64,000 nucleotides of DNA from Rhynchonema sp. JSB1_4 (lineage: Eukaryota > Nematoda > Chromadorea > Monhysterida > Xyalidae), in contig JASAMV010002558.1 of NCBI GenBank assembly GCA_030248065.1, positions 62,001 to 126,000 on the forward strand, in the 5' to 3' direction. The translations under genes were made by a program, and so were the position numbers. The notes under the pieces are model-generated. The model had not been told where the DNA came from and searched no databases. It saw only the letters and a program-made list of their open reading frames with translations. Position 1 is the stretch's first letter, and every line of letters starts with the position of its first letter. This document shows positions 40,061-51,540 of this stretch, in pieces.

Positions 40061-43000
40061 ATGGGAAGAAAGCCACTAAACACCGTTCCGAAATTTTATC
40101 TGGCCAAGGAGTTTCGTACTGTAATTGACCGCGTTGTGCGTGGAGAAGTGCGCACTTTGCGCGAGGAATGGTCACGCTTGCCACAATCGCTGAGAATCAA
40201 CAAACACTACAAACGGCTGGGTGAAATAATCACGAAAATTAGAAATGGACAGTATGAATGGCCACCACAGGTTACTTAATTATTTATGCCTTGATTAATA
40301 CCTGGTGGTGACTTCGTGATGGTCACTATTATTCCGCTGATCAGGTTGAGGTTTCGGATGATGAGGCTGCTGATGACCAAACCACCGGTGCCGGTGTGGC
40401 GTCTCTTTCGTTTGCTTCTGAGACTCGTACCATGACCTCTACCGGTGCAACTGCCGATAATCAAGCATCAACCACTGTTTCGGATAAGACTACCACCTCG
40501 GACAGCAGTGCTGGGTATGTGCACATGATTCCTCACAGTGACACACAAACGCTAACAAACTGGTGCTTGTATGACTTACTTTTCGTGCACCTTCAGCGTG
40601 CTGCCTCCTGTTGCCTCCCCGACTCAGAGCGCGATCCCCACCAGTGCAACTGCCGGTAATCAAGCATCAACCACTGTTTCGGATAAGACTACCACTTCGG
40701 ACAGCAGTGCTGGGTATGTGCACATGATTCCTCACAGTGACACACAAACGCTAACAAACTGGTGCTTGTATGACTTACTTTTCGTGCACCTTCAGCGTGC
40801 TGCCTCCTGTTGCCTCCCCGACTCAGAGCGCGATCCCCACCAGTGCAACTGCCGGTAATCAAGCATCAACCACTGTTTCGGATAAGACTACCACTTCGGA
40901 CAGCAGTGCTGGGTATGTGCACGTGATTCCTCACAGTGACACACAAACGCTAACAAACTGGTGCTTGTATGACTTACTTTTCGTGCACCTTCAGCGTGCT
41001 GCCTCCTGTTGCCTCCCCGACTCAGAGCGCGATCCCCACCAGTGCAACTGCCGGTAATCAAGCATCAACCACTGTTTCGGATAAGACTACCACTTCGGAC
41101 AGCAGTGCTGGGTATGTGCACATGGTTCCTCACAGTGACACACAAACGCTAACAAACTGGTGCTTGTATGACTTACTTTTCGTGCACCTTCAGCGTGCTG
41201 CCTCCTGTTGCCTCCTGTACATGGATTGACTATGACTTCACACAAAGCAAAGTATCTCGTTTAACTTCTCAGCTCCACCGCTTTGAACGACACGCCCCAA
41301 CCCGCTGCTCAGGACGACGCTGATGTTTCAACTCAGTCAGAGAGCGACGACGACGGCCACCAGACGCCGACTCAAGTTGTTGGGTACGGCATACATTAGC
41401 CACAATCTCATGCCACCCGTGCGGTTACTGCAGGCTAACCTGGCATGATGTTTCAGATCGGTGATCGAAGGTCTGCTAACCCAACGCAAGAAGGAGCACG
41501 GAGTTGCCTACGAGTCCAACATTCCGGGCTTGTACTTCATCTACAATCTCCACGGCGAGCAACGTCCCGGCAAGCGACATCTGCAATGTCGATGTCAAAA
41601 AGCCACGCGTTCCGAGGTGCTTCTCGATGGTCAATGGGTGCTACAAAAAGCCAACAACAACCACCATCCAGCCAAGTGCAAAGTGCGCACCAAGCTGGAA
41701 ATCGCCCACGAACAACTCGAGTTTGAGCGATGCAGGATGGTGTCCGAAGCCCAATACAAACCGTTTCAATCAACCATAATGGTGAGGTGTTCCTTGTCGG
41801 TTGAACTCCTGTGTTCTTGCGGGGGACACAATGTCGATTTGACCAGCGTACATAAAGTAGGTAGCTCCTCAAGTGTCCAGCAAAAAATTTTACAATGATA
41901 ATTTAGCAAATGCTACACCCACCAGCAGATGAATGCAAATAAAAATGTCACATAAAAACAAAAAGACCTGTCCCAATGTGCGTAAGACCCAATGTCACTA
42001 TAAGAATGGCACATGTTTAACTATTTCAGTGCCTGACCAAAAAGCTACAAGAGTGCGCTGTCAAATTCGACGTGTCGGAGTATCAGCTTTACTCCAAATT
42101 CCTGCCGCACTTTTCTGCGAAGCGCAAAATGAACAACCATTGCACGAAGCGCAGCGGTGCCAAGGTTGACTTGAACGACCCGCCGGACGAGTTCAAGTTC
42201 TGTTTGGGATTCGATCGTTCAAAAAAAGAGAAGTGAGTATTTGATATTTTTTACTCCCTTATTATTAATCTGTCGAGAATTTAGGGTTTGTGTATGGTCA
42301 CGATCACGAACAAAACTGAAGCAGAAACGACATGTTTTTAAAGCAAAAAGCAGCCAATAAATCACAGGTACTTTCTTGGCCCGACTCGCGCTGACACCGA
42401 CGAACTGCTTTGTGCCGTGTACTCATCAGAAGAACAAGACATGAGGCGGGCAGCCGACACTGAGGAACTATTTATCGATTCTACGTTCGCCACTGCACCA
42501 AAAGGATACAAGCAGACTATGGGTGTAATGGCCAAAGTGAGTGACTTCAATGGTGCTATGTATATGTACGCGTAATTTAGCTTACACATGAGGATGGAAG
42601 CCAACATACAGTTTTTTACCTTTTCTAAAATCGTTTCAGATGGGCACTTCGACCACCTGCGTAATGCACTCGTACATGCGCAAAAAGAGTCTGCCGGTGT
42701 ACGAGCAAGTATTCGATACTTGGCTCAAGGGCATGAAACGTGCTGGGTTCGTGCCGAAATGGAAACGAATCATGATGGATTTTGAAGAAGCCCAGACACA
42801 AGCGTTCATCAAAAAAATGAAGGAAATTTTCCCTGATGTGCAGTTTGACGTGAGTATTATCCGCATACATTTGCGTATAACATGCGAAACTGTTTTCCAA
42901 AGTCATTCTTGTTGTCATGCCCATCACATTATGCATGATGCACATAGCAGCCGACTGGTTATCGGTCATTTAAGTCCGCAATCCACCGTAGAGTCATGTG

Positions 43001-46000
43001 TACCATACTGTGGTTGTATATTGTACCGATCTCGTCACGATTAGGCTATTGGCGAATCTTTAAACTCCAAAACATTCGTTTGTCCTTTCAGCTGTTGCAC
43101 TGCGTGTTTCACTATGCTCAGTGTATCATGCGTCGTCTGCGAAAGCACGGTCTGAAGCTGAAATACGACTCGAGCAAGGAGTTCCGTACGTGGTACAACA
43201 CCCTGTTGGCACTGCCGTTGCTACCAGCCGACGACGTGATGATGCTCTGGGATGCCGGGTTGTTTGGTCTGCCGCCGCGGCTCAGGCGGTTGCTGGGCAG
43301 CGATGCTGGCAAAGCAGACAAACTATTGAAGTCGCTCTACGTACGTATGCCTTGCTTTTTACACCTAGGCCGGTATACACTTCAGATTATAAGATTATAA
43401 TCAATTAAACAATTATAAAGTATGAGTTCTTGATTGTGACTTTATCTAATTGCAGAAGACGTTCCTGGCGCCTGGCTGTCGATTTAACATCAGGTATTGG
43501 TGCCATTTCAACAACCCGGGGTCACGAACGAATAATTCGATGGAGGGGCACTGGGGTGCTAATCGAAGGCACGTTTAATCTAGTCAGTCGACCGTTGTTT
43601 CGACTTGTTAACACATTAATCGATATCCCGTGATCTGATCCGATCAGATCGGACAGATCTCAAAACCGATGGATTCTCATATAGTCATTTTGGATGGATT
43701 CTCATATGTCATTGTGCGACCAATATCGACCGTATACGTAATCTGTGTGGCATCTTTTACTGAAAACTGCAAGGTTACTGAAAAAAAACTTTCCAGGCTG
43801 GGCGCGCCAACTGGCAATCCGACGACTGGTCGAGTGCTGGAATTCACGTGGAATCGTCACGCCATGGAACAACATGAAGCGTTGCATATGGAGAGGGGGC
43901 GAATGCGAGAGGTCGTGTGTGTGCAAGTTACCATTCGTTATTGTGATGTTAACGGGACGATAGGAACAGTATCAGTGCAACGAAAGGTGACACTGGGCCA
44001 ACCGTTGTTCTCTCAGGTCGAATATGCGTACATCACATTGCACAAAGAGCTTCTTGACGCACGCCGTGATTTTGTGAAGCGTGATGAGCTGCTAAAAGTG
44101 ACTTTTGAGCAAGACAGCTTGCTGCATTTGTGGCGATCGTGTGATGATCCGGGAGACGATCCACTGAAAGTTTGTTCAGTTTGAATCGGCTTTATCAGCT
44201 TACACCTGTCGACCGAGCTTTCTATCCACTTTCATCCAGCTGACGTGTACAGTGTTGCGAACATACCACCACATATAGTTTGCTCTGTCACCAATTACAT
44301 TGTGTTGCTCAGAAGCTGGCGTTGGAAACAAAGCGACGGCTGGTGCGTGACCACAGGCCATTCCCTGATGTTCCCTGGCAGGCGGATGGTCCCGACATTC
44401 GACAGCAGAAACTGGCTGCAATTCACCGCTGTATCAGAGAAACACTGGTCCTCAAATTTGCTCGACGCATGTCATTCGCTCAGGTATGTACTGTACATGG
44501 CTAATGTACTGTAATGTGTATGCACTGAGCCAACAGTGTCAGTTCCTGAGCATATAAACGTTTTTGTGCTGATAAAACATAATGGTGTTCTTTTTACGTG
44601 CAGGCAAAAGCCAAACGCGCCAAACAGTCAACCAGGAGCAACGATTTGGCGACCAAAGGCAGAAAACGGCCGGTGACACTCGCTGTCTCAGACGAGCAAC
44701 CAGTTATTCCACCCAAGCGAACGCGCGTGAATGTGACACAAAAACCGCCCAGCCCACGGCAAGAATCTAAGGGTACGTACTGTATGCATTCAGATTCAGG
44801 TGTTTCCATAAAAACCAGTTTTTGAGTCACAAAGTATCACCTTTTCGTGTTCGTGGCTGTTGCAGTTTTGACCAGCGTAAATACTGCTTATTAGGCACAG
44901 AAGGACAACTTTCACGCTGGTCAAAATCACAGCAGTAACTTCATGTTCCATCACGAGCTATCGAAGGTATCCAACTATATCCAAAGTAATGCAATGAAGA
45001 TGAGCAACATTTTTATCGTCTCTGGATCCGATCTTTCGACATTCAGGTATCCAGCGAGCAGTTGGTCAGCCCCCGACTCGACGAGCAATTTGGCTTGCAC
45101 AGGCAAGGAAGAAGGGCCGCAGGCTGCATTACGAACGCACACAACAGCGACCACCTACAGACAGTCTGCGAACAAGAAAAGGGTGTGTTTCAGTGGGGAA
45201 TATGAACTCTAAATGCTGTTATTCACTGTACTTCTCTGCGTGCAGGCATCAGAATCCCGACCTACGGTGCTTCGCCGCTGCTGGATCTCAACTTGTGGTG
45301 CAAAATCGGACATTTGGTGACGCAATCGCCCATTATTCTCCACCACCATTTCAGTTCGTCACCAGACCAGCTCGGTAGGTTCTTCAAAATTTTGATGCCA
45401 GTATCAAACTTGGTGATCGGGTCAAATACGAATTTGGTCAAATTGGGTCCCATTTAATAAAATTGTCATAAGCTGAAACTGAAATACAATGGAACTTACA
45501 GTTCCCTTTCTATTCAATACATTCAGATTCATAATTTTCAGCAATGACACAACGGCGCCGTGCCCCACTGTTTCGGATAAGACTACTGGTGTTGCGTGCT
45601 CGACCCCAAGCCCCACTGTTTCGGATAAGACTACTGATGTTGCGTACTCGACCCCAACCGTTGCCTCGGCTCCGTGCCCCACTGTTTCGGATAAGACTAC
45701 AGCCAAAGATTCGAATTCACCGACTGACGCTATTTCACAGTACGTCTCCGTCTCACTTTTTGCTTAATCACACATTGTAACATATAGGCATCGTGGAAAA
45801 TAGCAAGTTGTTGCCATTCTATAGTCACTGCATGTAACAAATTCTCACCGGTTTTAGTATTTTATGTGTGCACCAGGGATTATGTATGTAGGTACACATA
45901 ATAATGAAAAACACCTTGGATTTTCAGTGCACTGTACGGCTTGTACAAGCAACGCAACCAGAGTTCGCAAAGTGCGCTCAAGGTTCAAGCGTTGACCGAG

Positions 46001-47867
46001 CTAAGGAATGCCGTTAGTGCGTTCATGCTCGAAGATGACCAGGACCACGCAGACAAGGGTGTGATGCGGGTAAGTAATGCACCCAACAATGATTACCAAA
46101 TGAATACATAGCTATACGTATGTATACAGTATTATACGTAATTTAATGGGTAATTGCAAAATGGTTGATGTGCACTGCACCGACGAACAGCTCACGCCAT
46201 GCGATGGGATCGAAGTTAATTTGAAATAAACTTATATGCCTTGTATTGTATTGGCGTGTGACGAAAGGCTTGCGTTTGCGTGCGTACCCCTGTTTGCACT
46301 CCTCCAACGTACCAAACTTACTGTAATTAGCACAGTACGTATAATTCAGGACGCTGCCGAGTTTGTGACCATCATTCTCCGACAGTTACCCCGAGAAGGC
46401 TGCATGCTACTGGACATCCCAGACATCTACTCGTTTGATCAGCAGCACATGTTCTCCTGCCAAGATTGTCAGCGTTACCAACCAGTACAAGGTTATCTAA
46501 ATTTAGTGCTTTTCTTGATCCTGAAGTGTACGCATATATTGAACACAGAGTCCAGTCTCGCCAGAATCGGTGATAAATTATTACGATGCACACAGGAGGC
46601 TTCGATTTCCGCGGGGTGCTTGTCCGGAATCTTCAGGTGGTACAAAAGTAGCACATGGATATATGTATGTAAAGGCAAACTACACCAACACGAGCCCAAC
46701 TTCGAAGGTGGTGTGTGTTCAAAAACGAAAAGAAAGAGAAAATCATCATGCTCCACTTTGTATTCTTCACCGTGTAACAATTCCCAAATTAGCAGCCACG
46801 TATGAATGTTTCACCGTTCTGCCAGCTGCGAAATCGAGCTCATGTTGGTGTAGTTTGCCTTTACCTCTTGAATTGTTGCAGGGCTGATTGACACGGACAT
46901 GAACAGTGTTTGGGTGCGTGTCAGCCACCTGCCAGCGGATATCGACTCAATGCAGCAAGTGCTGGAGTGGTACGGCAAACCGCACGACAAACATCCAGAC
47001 CGAGTGGGCAGGGACTCGGATGGTGACGATCGGTCACATCAAGGTGTCAACGAAGTGCCTGACGCTGTGTGCGTGCACTGCAGTGGTACGCACATTTGGC
47101 CAGCAAAACGATTGCAGCTGTTGGGCAAGTGAGTAAGGCAGCGTACTGCAATGCTATCTGGTCCTTGACAGGTATACGCGATGCGCACCATGTCATCATG
47201 AACTTTATGCAAACATTGGGCACTCTTTAGTCAGTCCTGATTAAACATTGGGTGACAGCTGCAACGTTGTATCAGTCACGTCATAACGCAAACGCAGCAA
47301 TCGGGATCAGGTCTCAAGGAAAATAAATAAATGTTGTCCAAATTACAGGCTTTTGTTTGTGTGGCTCGACCGTCGGTTGAATGAGTTCGGCACACAACCT
47401 CACGGCGGTCTCGGACAGCTAAGCGACAAACCAATTCAACTCGAGCCGACCATCAAGCTCAACTCAATCACCAGTGTTCGGTACCCACCATACCGCACGG
47501 TGGGCGTATTGGTGAGAACTGGAGGTTAGTAAATTATCGGCCAGACACACAGGTATTATACCGTATGACCAATACGTTTGTGTTTTAGTATGTTTGCTGG
47601 GCCATATGTTCATATCGGAATCAAAAGCAGCAGTCAATGAATATGACAACACAAAACGAAGTATTCTGCAGGATAAGAGTCCAAAGAGCTGTTTTTTTTT
47701 CAGCGCACTTCATCACATTTGCTGAGGTGGAAGGCCGGTGGAAGAAATTTGATGACGAAAACGTGACCGAAACAAAGTTTGCTGAAGTGGCAGCTCAAAG
47801 TGCAACCAATGCTGTCATGGTGTTGTACGAAAACGTAACTGATGAGATCTTGTTTGCACCATTTTAG
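40061..47867 (+). CDS. MULE transposase fused to ubiquitin-specific protease
   Basis: Twenty-four exons: 40061-40270, 40345-40514, 40597-40713, 40796-40912, 40995-41111, 41273-41383, 41457-41781, 42030-42232, 42368-42536, 42640-42849, 43092-43340, 43456-43568, 43797-43911, 44017-44169, 44313-44483, 44604-44772, 45047-45182, 45246-45374, 45542-45739, 45928-46069, 46350-46491, 46882-47128, 47349-47524, 47704-47867. Phase is continuous for 1350 codons. Order: unrecognised N-terminus; Ser/Thr-rich repeat linker (about 71-280); FLYWCH-like zinc domain (about 295-355); MULE transposase with LFIDSTF (D494), MMDFE (D560), CVFH (C587/H590) and TNNSMEGHW (E696); basic linker; C19 protease with a Cys-box candidate NPDLRCFAAA (C960), a VSDKTT-repeat insert, DAAEFV, zinc-ribbon CQDC and CVHC, His-box GAHFITF (H1298) and FDDENV (D1314). 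Inferred role: transposition plus removal of ubiquitin. The exon 12 donor is GC. Two separate genes are possible, but no stop or start separates the halves. Confidence 0.85.
40396..41220 (+). repeat. 199-bp tandem repeat containing one exon and one intron
   Basis: Units repeat every 199 bp, each with a 117-bp exon (39 codons) and an 82-bp intron beginning GTATGTGCAC and ending CTTCAG. Three full exon copies start at 40597, 40796 and 40995; the preceding exon (to 40514) ends in the same sequence and a truncated fifth copy follows at 41194. Introns are phase 2, so adding a unit keeps the frame. The exon product is Ser/Thr/Pro-rich with the core TVSDKTT. The copies are almost identical, introns included. 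Confidence 0.95.
44858..44935. mobile_element. Tiny inverted-repeat element, TTTTGACCAGCGT ends
   Basis: In a MULE-USP intron, GCAGTTTTGACCAGCGTAAA faces TTTCACGCTGGTCAAAATCA over about 78 bp. A diverged relative may lie in a GMPS intron at about 61543-61596 (TCGACCAACGTAAAAGTTG facing CAACTTTTAGCTTGGTCGA). Confidence 0.45.
45566..45700 (+). repeat. Three coding copies of the VSDKTT repeat in the USP domain
   Basis: ACTGTTTCGGATAAGACTAC occurs at about 45567, 45615 and 45681 within one exon, giving TVSDKTT three times. The same 20-mer is in the linker exons 5 kb upstream, so repeat material has spread between two parts of the gene. Confidence 0.9.
46672..46861. mobile_element. TA-flanked MITE, copy 1
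   Basis: About 190 bp in a MULE-USP intron. Ends read AAAGGCAAACTACACCAACA and the inverted GTTGGTGTAGTTTGCCTTT, flanked by TA on both sides, which suits Tc1/mariner-type insertion. No coding capacity. It contains an internal CATCATGCTCCACTTTGTAT segment shared with other copies. Confidence 0.75.
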
Positions 47868-48300
47868 TTCGCTTCAATTTGTGTTTTTTCCCGGTGATTT
47901 ACTTGTCATTCCTGATTCCTTCATTGTGTGCATGCTCTTGTTTCTTGTGCAAAATCAGCTGTGCATTTTGTCCATTTTTGCTGGCAAAAAGATTATTGAA
48001 CGCATCGTAGATTGTTGAACGTAGCGATATCACGTTTGGGCTTTGTTTTTCCTGCTTGGTGTTGTTGGAGACAGAAAATGTTCGTCTGCAGCTGTCAGCA
48101 GTTGGCATACAAGTCAAATATGTTGTCCCCAAAACTGCGAACAATCACGCAACATTTTGCGTTCACTCGTTCGGACAAGGTCGGACAAACAACTGCAAAC
48201 AACACAAAAGACACACCAAACACAACCTAATCCTACGCACGCAACCCCACACACAAGCGCTTCACGCCACACCGGCCATACGCACGTTCCGCGTAATTCT
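47868..48300. other. 3' flank of the MULE-USP gene
   Basis: No gene recognised. Short open frames (for example 48056-48310) have no family resemblance. A right-hand terminal inverted repeat would be expected here if the gene lies in an intact MULE, but none was found by eye. Confidence 0.4.
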
Positions 48301-48660
48301 GTCAGCATAATGAGTCTTCCCCCCAGCTGCCCAACCCAGGAAGGCTCATTATATGCATGACACTGCACGCGTAATAAGCCTTCCTGGGATTGGGCCCTGG
48401 GGGGAAGGCTCATTATCAGTCCGTTTTATTTATAATGAGTCTTCCCCCCAGAGCATCTGCAGGGTATACTCATTACAATAGTAATGAGTCTTCCATCAAC
48501 CGTTTTTTCTCTGGTAATCGCATTTATTCGTGTCAGAGGTCGCAATCGGGCCGGCCCGACCTCGGGCCGGGCCGGGCCGGGCCGGGCCGGGCCGGGCCGG
48601 AGATTTGGAGGGTCGGGCCGGGCCGGGCCGGGCACCCCGGCCCGAAGCTTCTGAAGTGAC
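48301..48660. repeat. AATGAGTCTTCCCCCC repeats and a partial hAT-type MITE
   Basis: AATGAGTCTTCC occurs at about 48308, 48433 and 48482, with inverted GGAAGGCTCATTAT at about 48342 and 48404. From 48534, CAGAGGTCGCAATCGGGCC opens a run of GGGCC units matching one end of the MITE at 50855-51011; the other end is missing or diverged. Confidence 0.65.
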
Positions 48661-49019
48661 TTATTTTACTGAAAAAGTAGGGTGTTTTTTGTCCAAAATA
48701 CTAAAATTTCGGACGGATTCAGCAAGTAAGTGATCAGTATTGTCCAGTCGTGTGGCTACCCAGGCGTGCAATCAACCTACTGTACCACCAGAAAGGCCTG
48801 AAATCAACCGACCTACTCGACCGCCCGGCCGAGCTAGGGGGGAACAAAATTTTTTATGTCCAAGTTTAGATAAAAATGTACCCAAAAACCCCCAAAATTT
48901 TCCATTATTTGGAAAGAAAAATATGGATTTTAAACCAACTCGAGCCAACAAAAGCAACCCACCGTACCAGCCGGGGGGGCGGCGACCCCCCACCGGACCA
49001 GGAGGGCGCGTCATCCACC

Positions 49020-49122
49020 TGCCGAACCTAGGGGGGACCCCCCGCCCCCCCCCACACCCCTTCGCAGTGCGGGGGCGGGGGGGGGGGGGGGGCGCCGGGG
49101 CCCCCCCCCCCCCCCCCCCCCC

Positions 49123-49193
<71 letters not shown>

Positions 49194-49990
49194 CCCCGAC
49201 CCCTACCCCCAAAATTCCCCACCCCCAATCCAAAAATCCCCAACTCAAACCCTAAAAAACCCAAAAAAACAACACCTGCGCGCGCGCGAAATACGCCCCC
49301 ACACGAAAAAAACAAACACGCAAACAAATAAACCCGTGCCCCACCCCCCCCCCCCCCCCCCCCCCCCCCCACCCCCACCCACCCCCCCCCCCCCCCCCCC
49401 CCCGACCCCCCACCCCCCCCCCCCCCCACCCACCCCCCCCCCCCCCCCCCCCCCCCCCCCCACACCACCCCACACCACCCCCAACAGTCCCCGCCGCTCC
49501 TCCCCCAACTCGATACAACTCCATGAAAAACAAACAAACAAAAACAAAAAAAATTCTCAAAAAACCAAAAAAAAATAAGCCAAAAAACTGACACAAAAAG
49601 CCAGGCACGGGCGCCGCGGGGGGCCCGGCCGGGGGCGCGGGGACACGGGGCGGGAGGGGCGGGACGGCCGGGCGGGGGGGCGGGGGGCGGGGGGCGGGCG
49701 GGGCCGGAGCGGGGCGGGCCCGGCCAGGCCCGGCCCGGCCCCGCCCGGCCATACCCGCCCCTACGACAAGCGCAGATTCGTCACTAACCCACAAACAAAC
49801 GCGCAAAAACCAACAACAAACCAGCACACAAGCACCAAAACACAACAGAAAACCACAAACACACAACAGAACACAGACATAGAAATAGCCAGGGGGGCAA
49901 CGCGGCGCCCAGCCCCCCCACCCCCCCCCACCCCGCACCCCACGGCGACCCCAGAACGCACCGGCCGCGCCCAGCACCCACCCCTCACAC
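49020..49990. repeat. Poly-C tracts and A/C-only sequence
   Basis: Near-pure C runs of about 90-130 bases lie around 49100-49192 and 49340-49460, joined by sequence almost lacking T and G on the plus strand, then a G-rich stretch (49610-49740) and more A/C-rich DNA. Proline- or glycine-rich open frames here are translations of low complexity. Such tracts are difficult to sequence and may include assembly artefacts. Confidence 0.7.
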
Positions 49991-51400
49991 CCCCAAACCC
50001 CCGCTCACAGGCAATTTTATACCTTTTTAAGGCAAAAACCGGTGTTTTTCGACCTTATTTTCCCAAAAAACCCACCCTAATACCTATTTTTAGGCGATTT
50101 TCGGCGAAAATTTTGAAAAAGTACTGTTTTTACCTCAATTTTTGGCCAAAATTGTATCACAAAAACGATGTTTTTTCGCCTTTTTGGGTGACCAAAATCA
50201 TACCTCTCACGCTTCCGGTTCCGGTCCCAACCCCGCATCATACTTACCTCCCACACATGGGCCTGCCACTACACTGCTTTGGGAGGGGGGCTCTATTCCG
50301 GGGGGGCTCTATTAATTCACTGACCCCTTTTTTGGGGGGGCTCTATTCCGGGGGAAGGGGCTGTATTTTGGTTTTTACGGTATCTCGAGTCAAACCTTAG
50401 GAGGGATGGGGGAAAGGGTATCTATCTCGAGCCGACCCCAAAGGGTATCTCGAGTAAGTAGATTTATGCTTTTCAAAGGCAAAAATAGGTGTTTTTCGAC
50501 CTCAGAACCCCAAAAAATCACGCACTCCGCTCGCAAACACCCAAAAATGGTCATTTTAGGCCAATTTTCGGCAAAAATATCAAAAAGTACCCATTTTTAG
50601 GCCGATTTTGCAGTAAAATTGCATGCAAAAAACGGCCTTTTTTCGCCTTTTGACGGACCATAGGGGTATCTTGGGTAGCCTCTGGGGGCCCCCAAGGGTA
50701 CCTTGCAACCATCTGCCTGCCACTACACTATTAAGCATAACCCCATACAGGCTTCTATTTCAGGCTTAGGCTTAGGCTTGCGGTTAGGCTTAAGCACCAG
50801 CCTGAATCAAATAAAACACACAGCCACGACCCGATTCCCACCTCTCCTACACTGCAGAGGTCGCAATCGGGCCGGGCCGCGCCGCGATTTTGGGCTTTTG
50901 GTTCGGGCCGGGCCGGAGATTTGGGATTTCGGGCCCCGCCGGGGTGGGCCCGAGGCCCCGAGAGGTCGGGCCGAGCCGGGCCGGCCAAACTCGGCCCGAT
51001 TGCGACCTCTGCTACACTGGTTTAGTGGGTTGTATTTTTTGGGGCTCTATTTTAGGCAGGGAGATAGTGTACCCCCGAGGGGGGGAAGGGGGGGGGAAGA
51101 GCCAAATTCAGGAAAAAGTCACTTTTTGTGGAAAATTTGACCTATTTTTGCCCTTTTTGGAAAAAATTCTTCATAAAAAGGGTATTTTGGCGACTTTTGA
51201 GAACATTGACCTGAAAATCACACATTTTTGGCCTAAAGATGCCTATTTTAGGCCTAAAAATGCCTATTTTAGGCAAAAATTGGGGGAGATAGTGTACCTG
51301 GAGGGGGAGATAGGGGGATAGTGTACCACCTGAGGGGGAGATAGCGTACCCGAGGGGGGGACCCCCCTCCCCCCAGGAACTACACTGATTTTAGGGAATA
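49991..51400. repeat. Second block of the short-repeat mosaic
   Basis: Contains the same unit types as the 35.5-39.1 kb block: CTCTATTCCGGGGG and AATTCACTGACC (50280-50390), GGTACCTTGCAACC (50697), GGGGGAGATAGTGTACC (51055-51350), TGCCTATTTTAGGC (51240-51280) and GGAACTACACTG (51376). No gene. It encloses the hAT-type MITE below. Confidence 0.75.
50855..51011. mobile_element. hAT-type MITE with 8-bp target duplication
   Basis: 157 bp, with terminal inverted repeats CAGAGGTCGCAATCGGGCC and GGCCCGATTGCGACCTCTG (the right copy slightly different inside). It is flanked by CTACACTG at 50847-50854 and 51012-51019. CAG-type termini and an 8-bp duplication are typical of hAT elements. The interior is made of GGGCC units. 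Confidence 0.85.
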
Positions 51401-51540
51401 CGGTGGTTGTGTGTGTGATGTGATTTGTGTCTGTGTGTGTGTGTGATTATTATCTCATGATTTGATTAATTTGCAGGAATAAAAAGGTCAGGTCAAACGC
51501 ATCCAGTTTCATCCGCGTGCGAGCCAGAAGACCAACTGAA

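Noticed and set aside
41194..41220. Fifth copy of the 199-bp repeat exon
   Set aside because: Truncated; using it gives a stop or wrong phase into the next exon, while skipping it keeps the frame, so it is an intronic relic.
40396..41220. CRISPR-like regularly spaced repeats
   Set aside because: The period comes from a tandem exon-intron duplication in a eukaryotic gene; spacers are not unique.
46236..46805. 189-codon plus-strand frame
   Set aside because: It overlaps a MULE-USP exon in another phase and runs into MITE copy 1.
48740..49600. Long Pro- or Gly-rich open frames on both strands
   Set aside because: They are translations of poly-C/poly-G tracts with no initiation or splice context.
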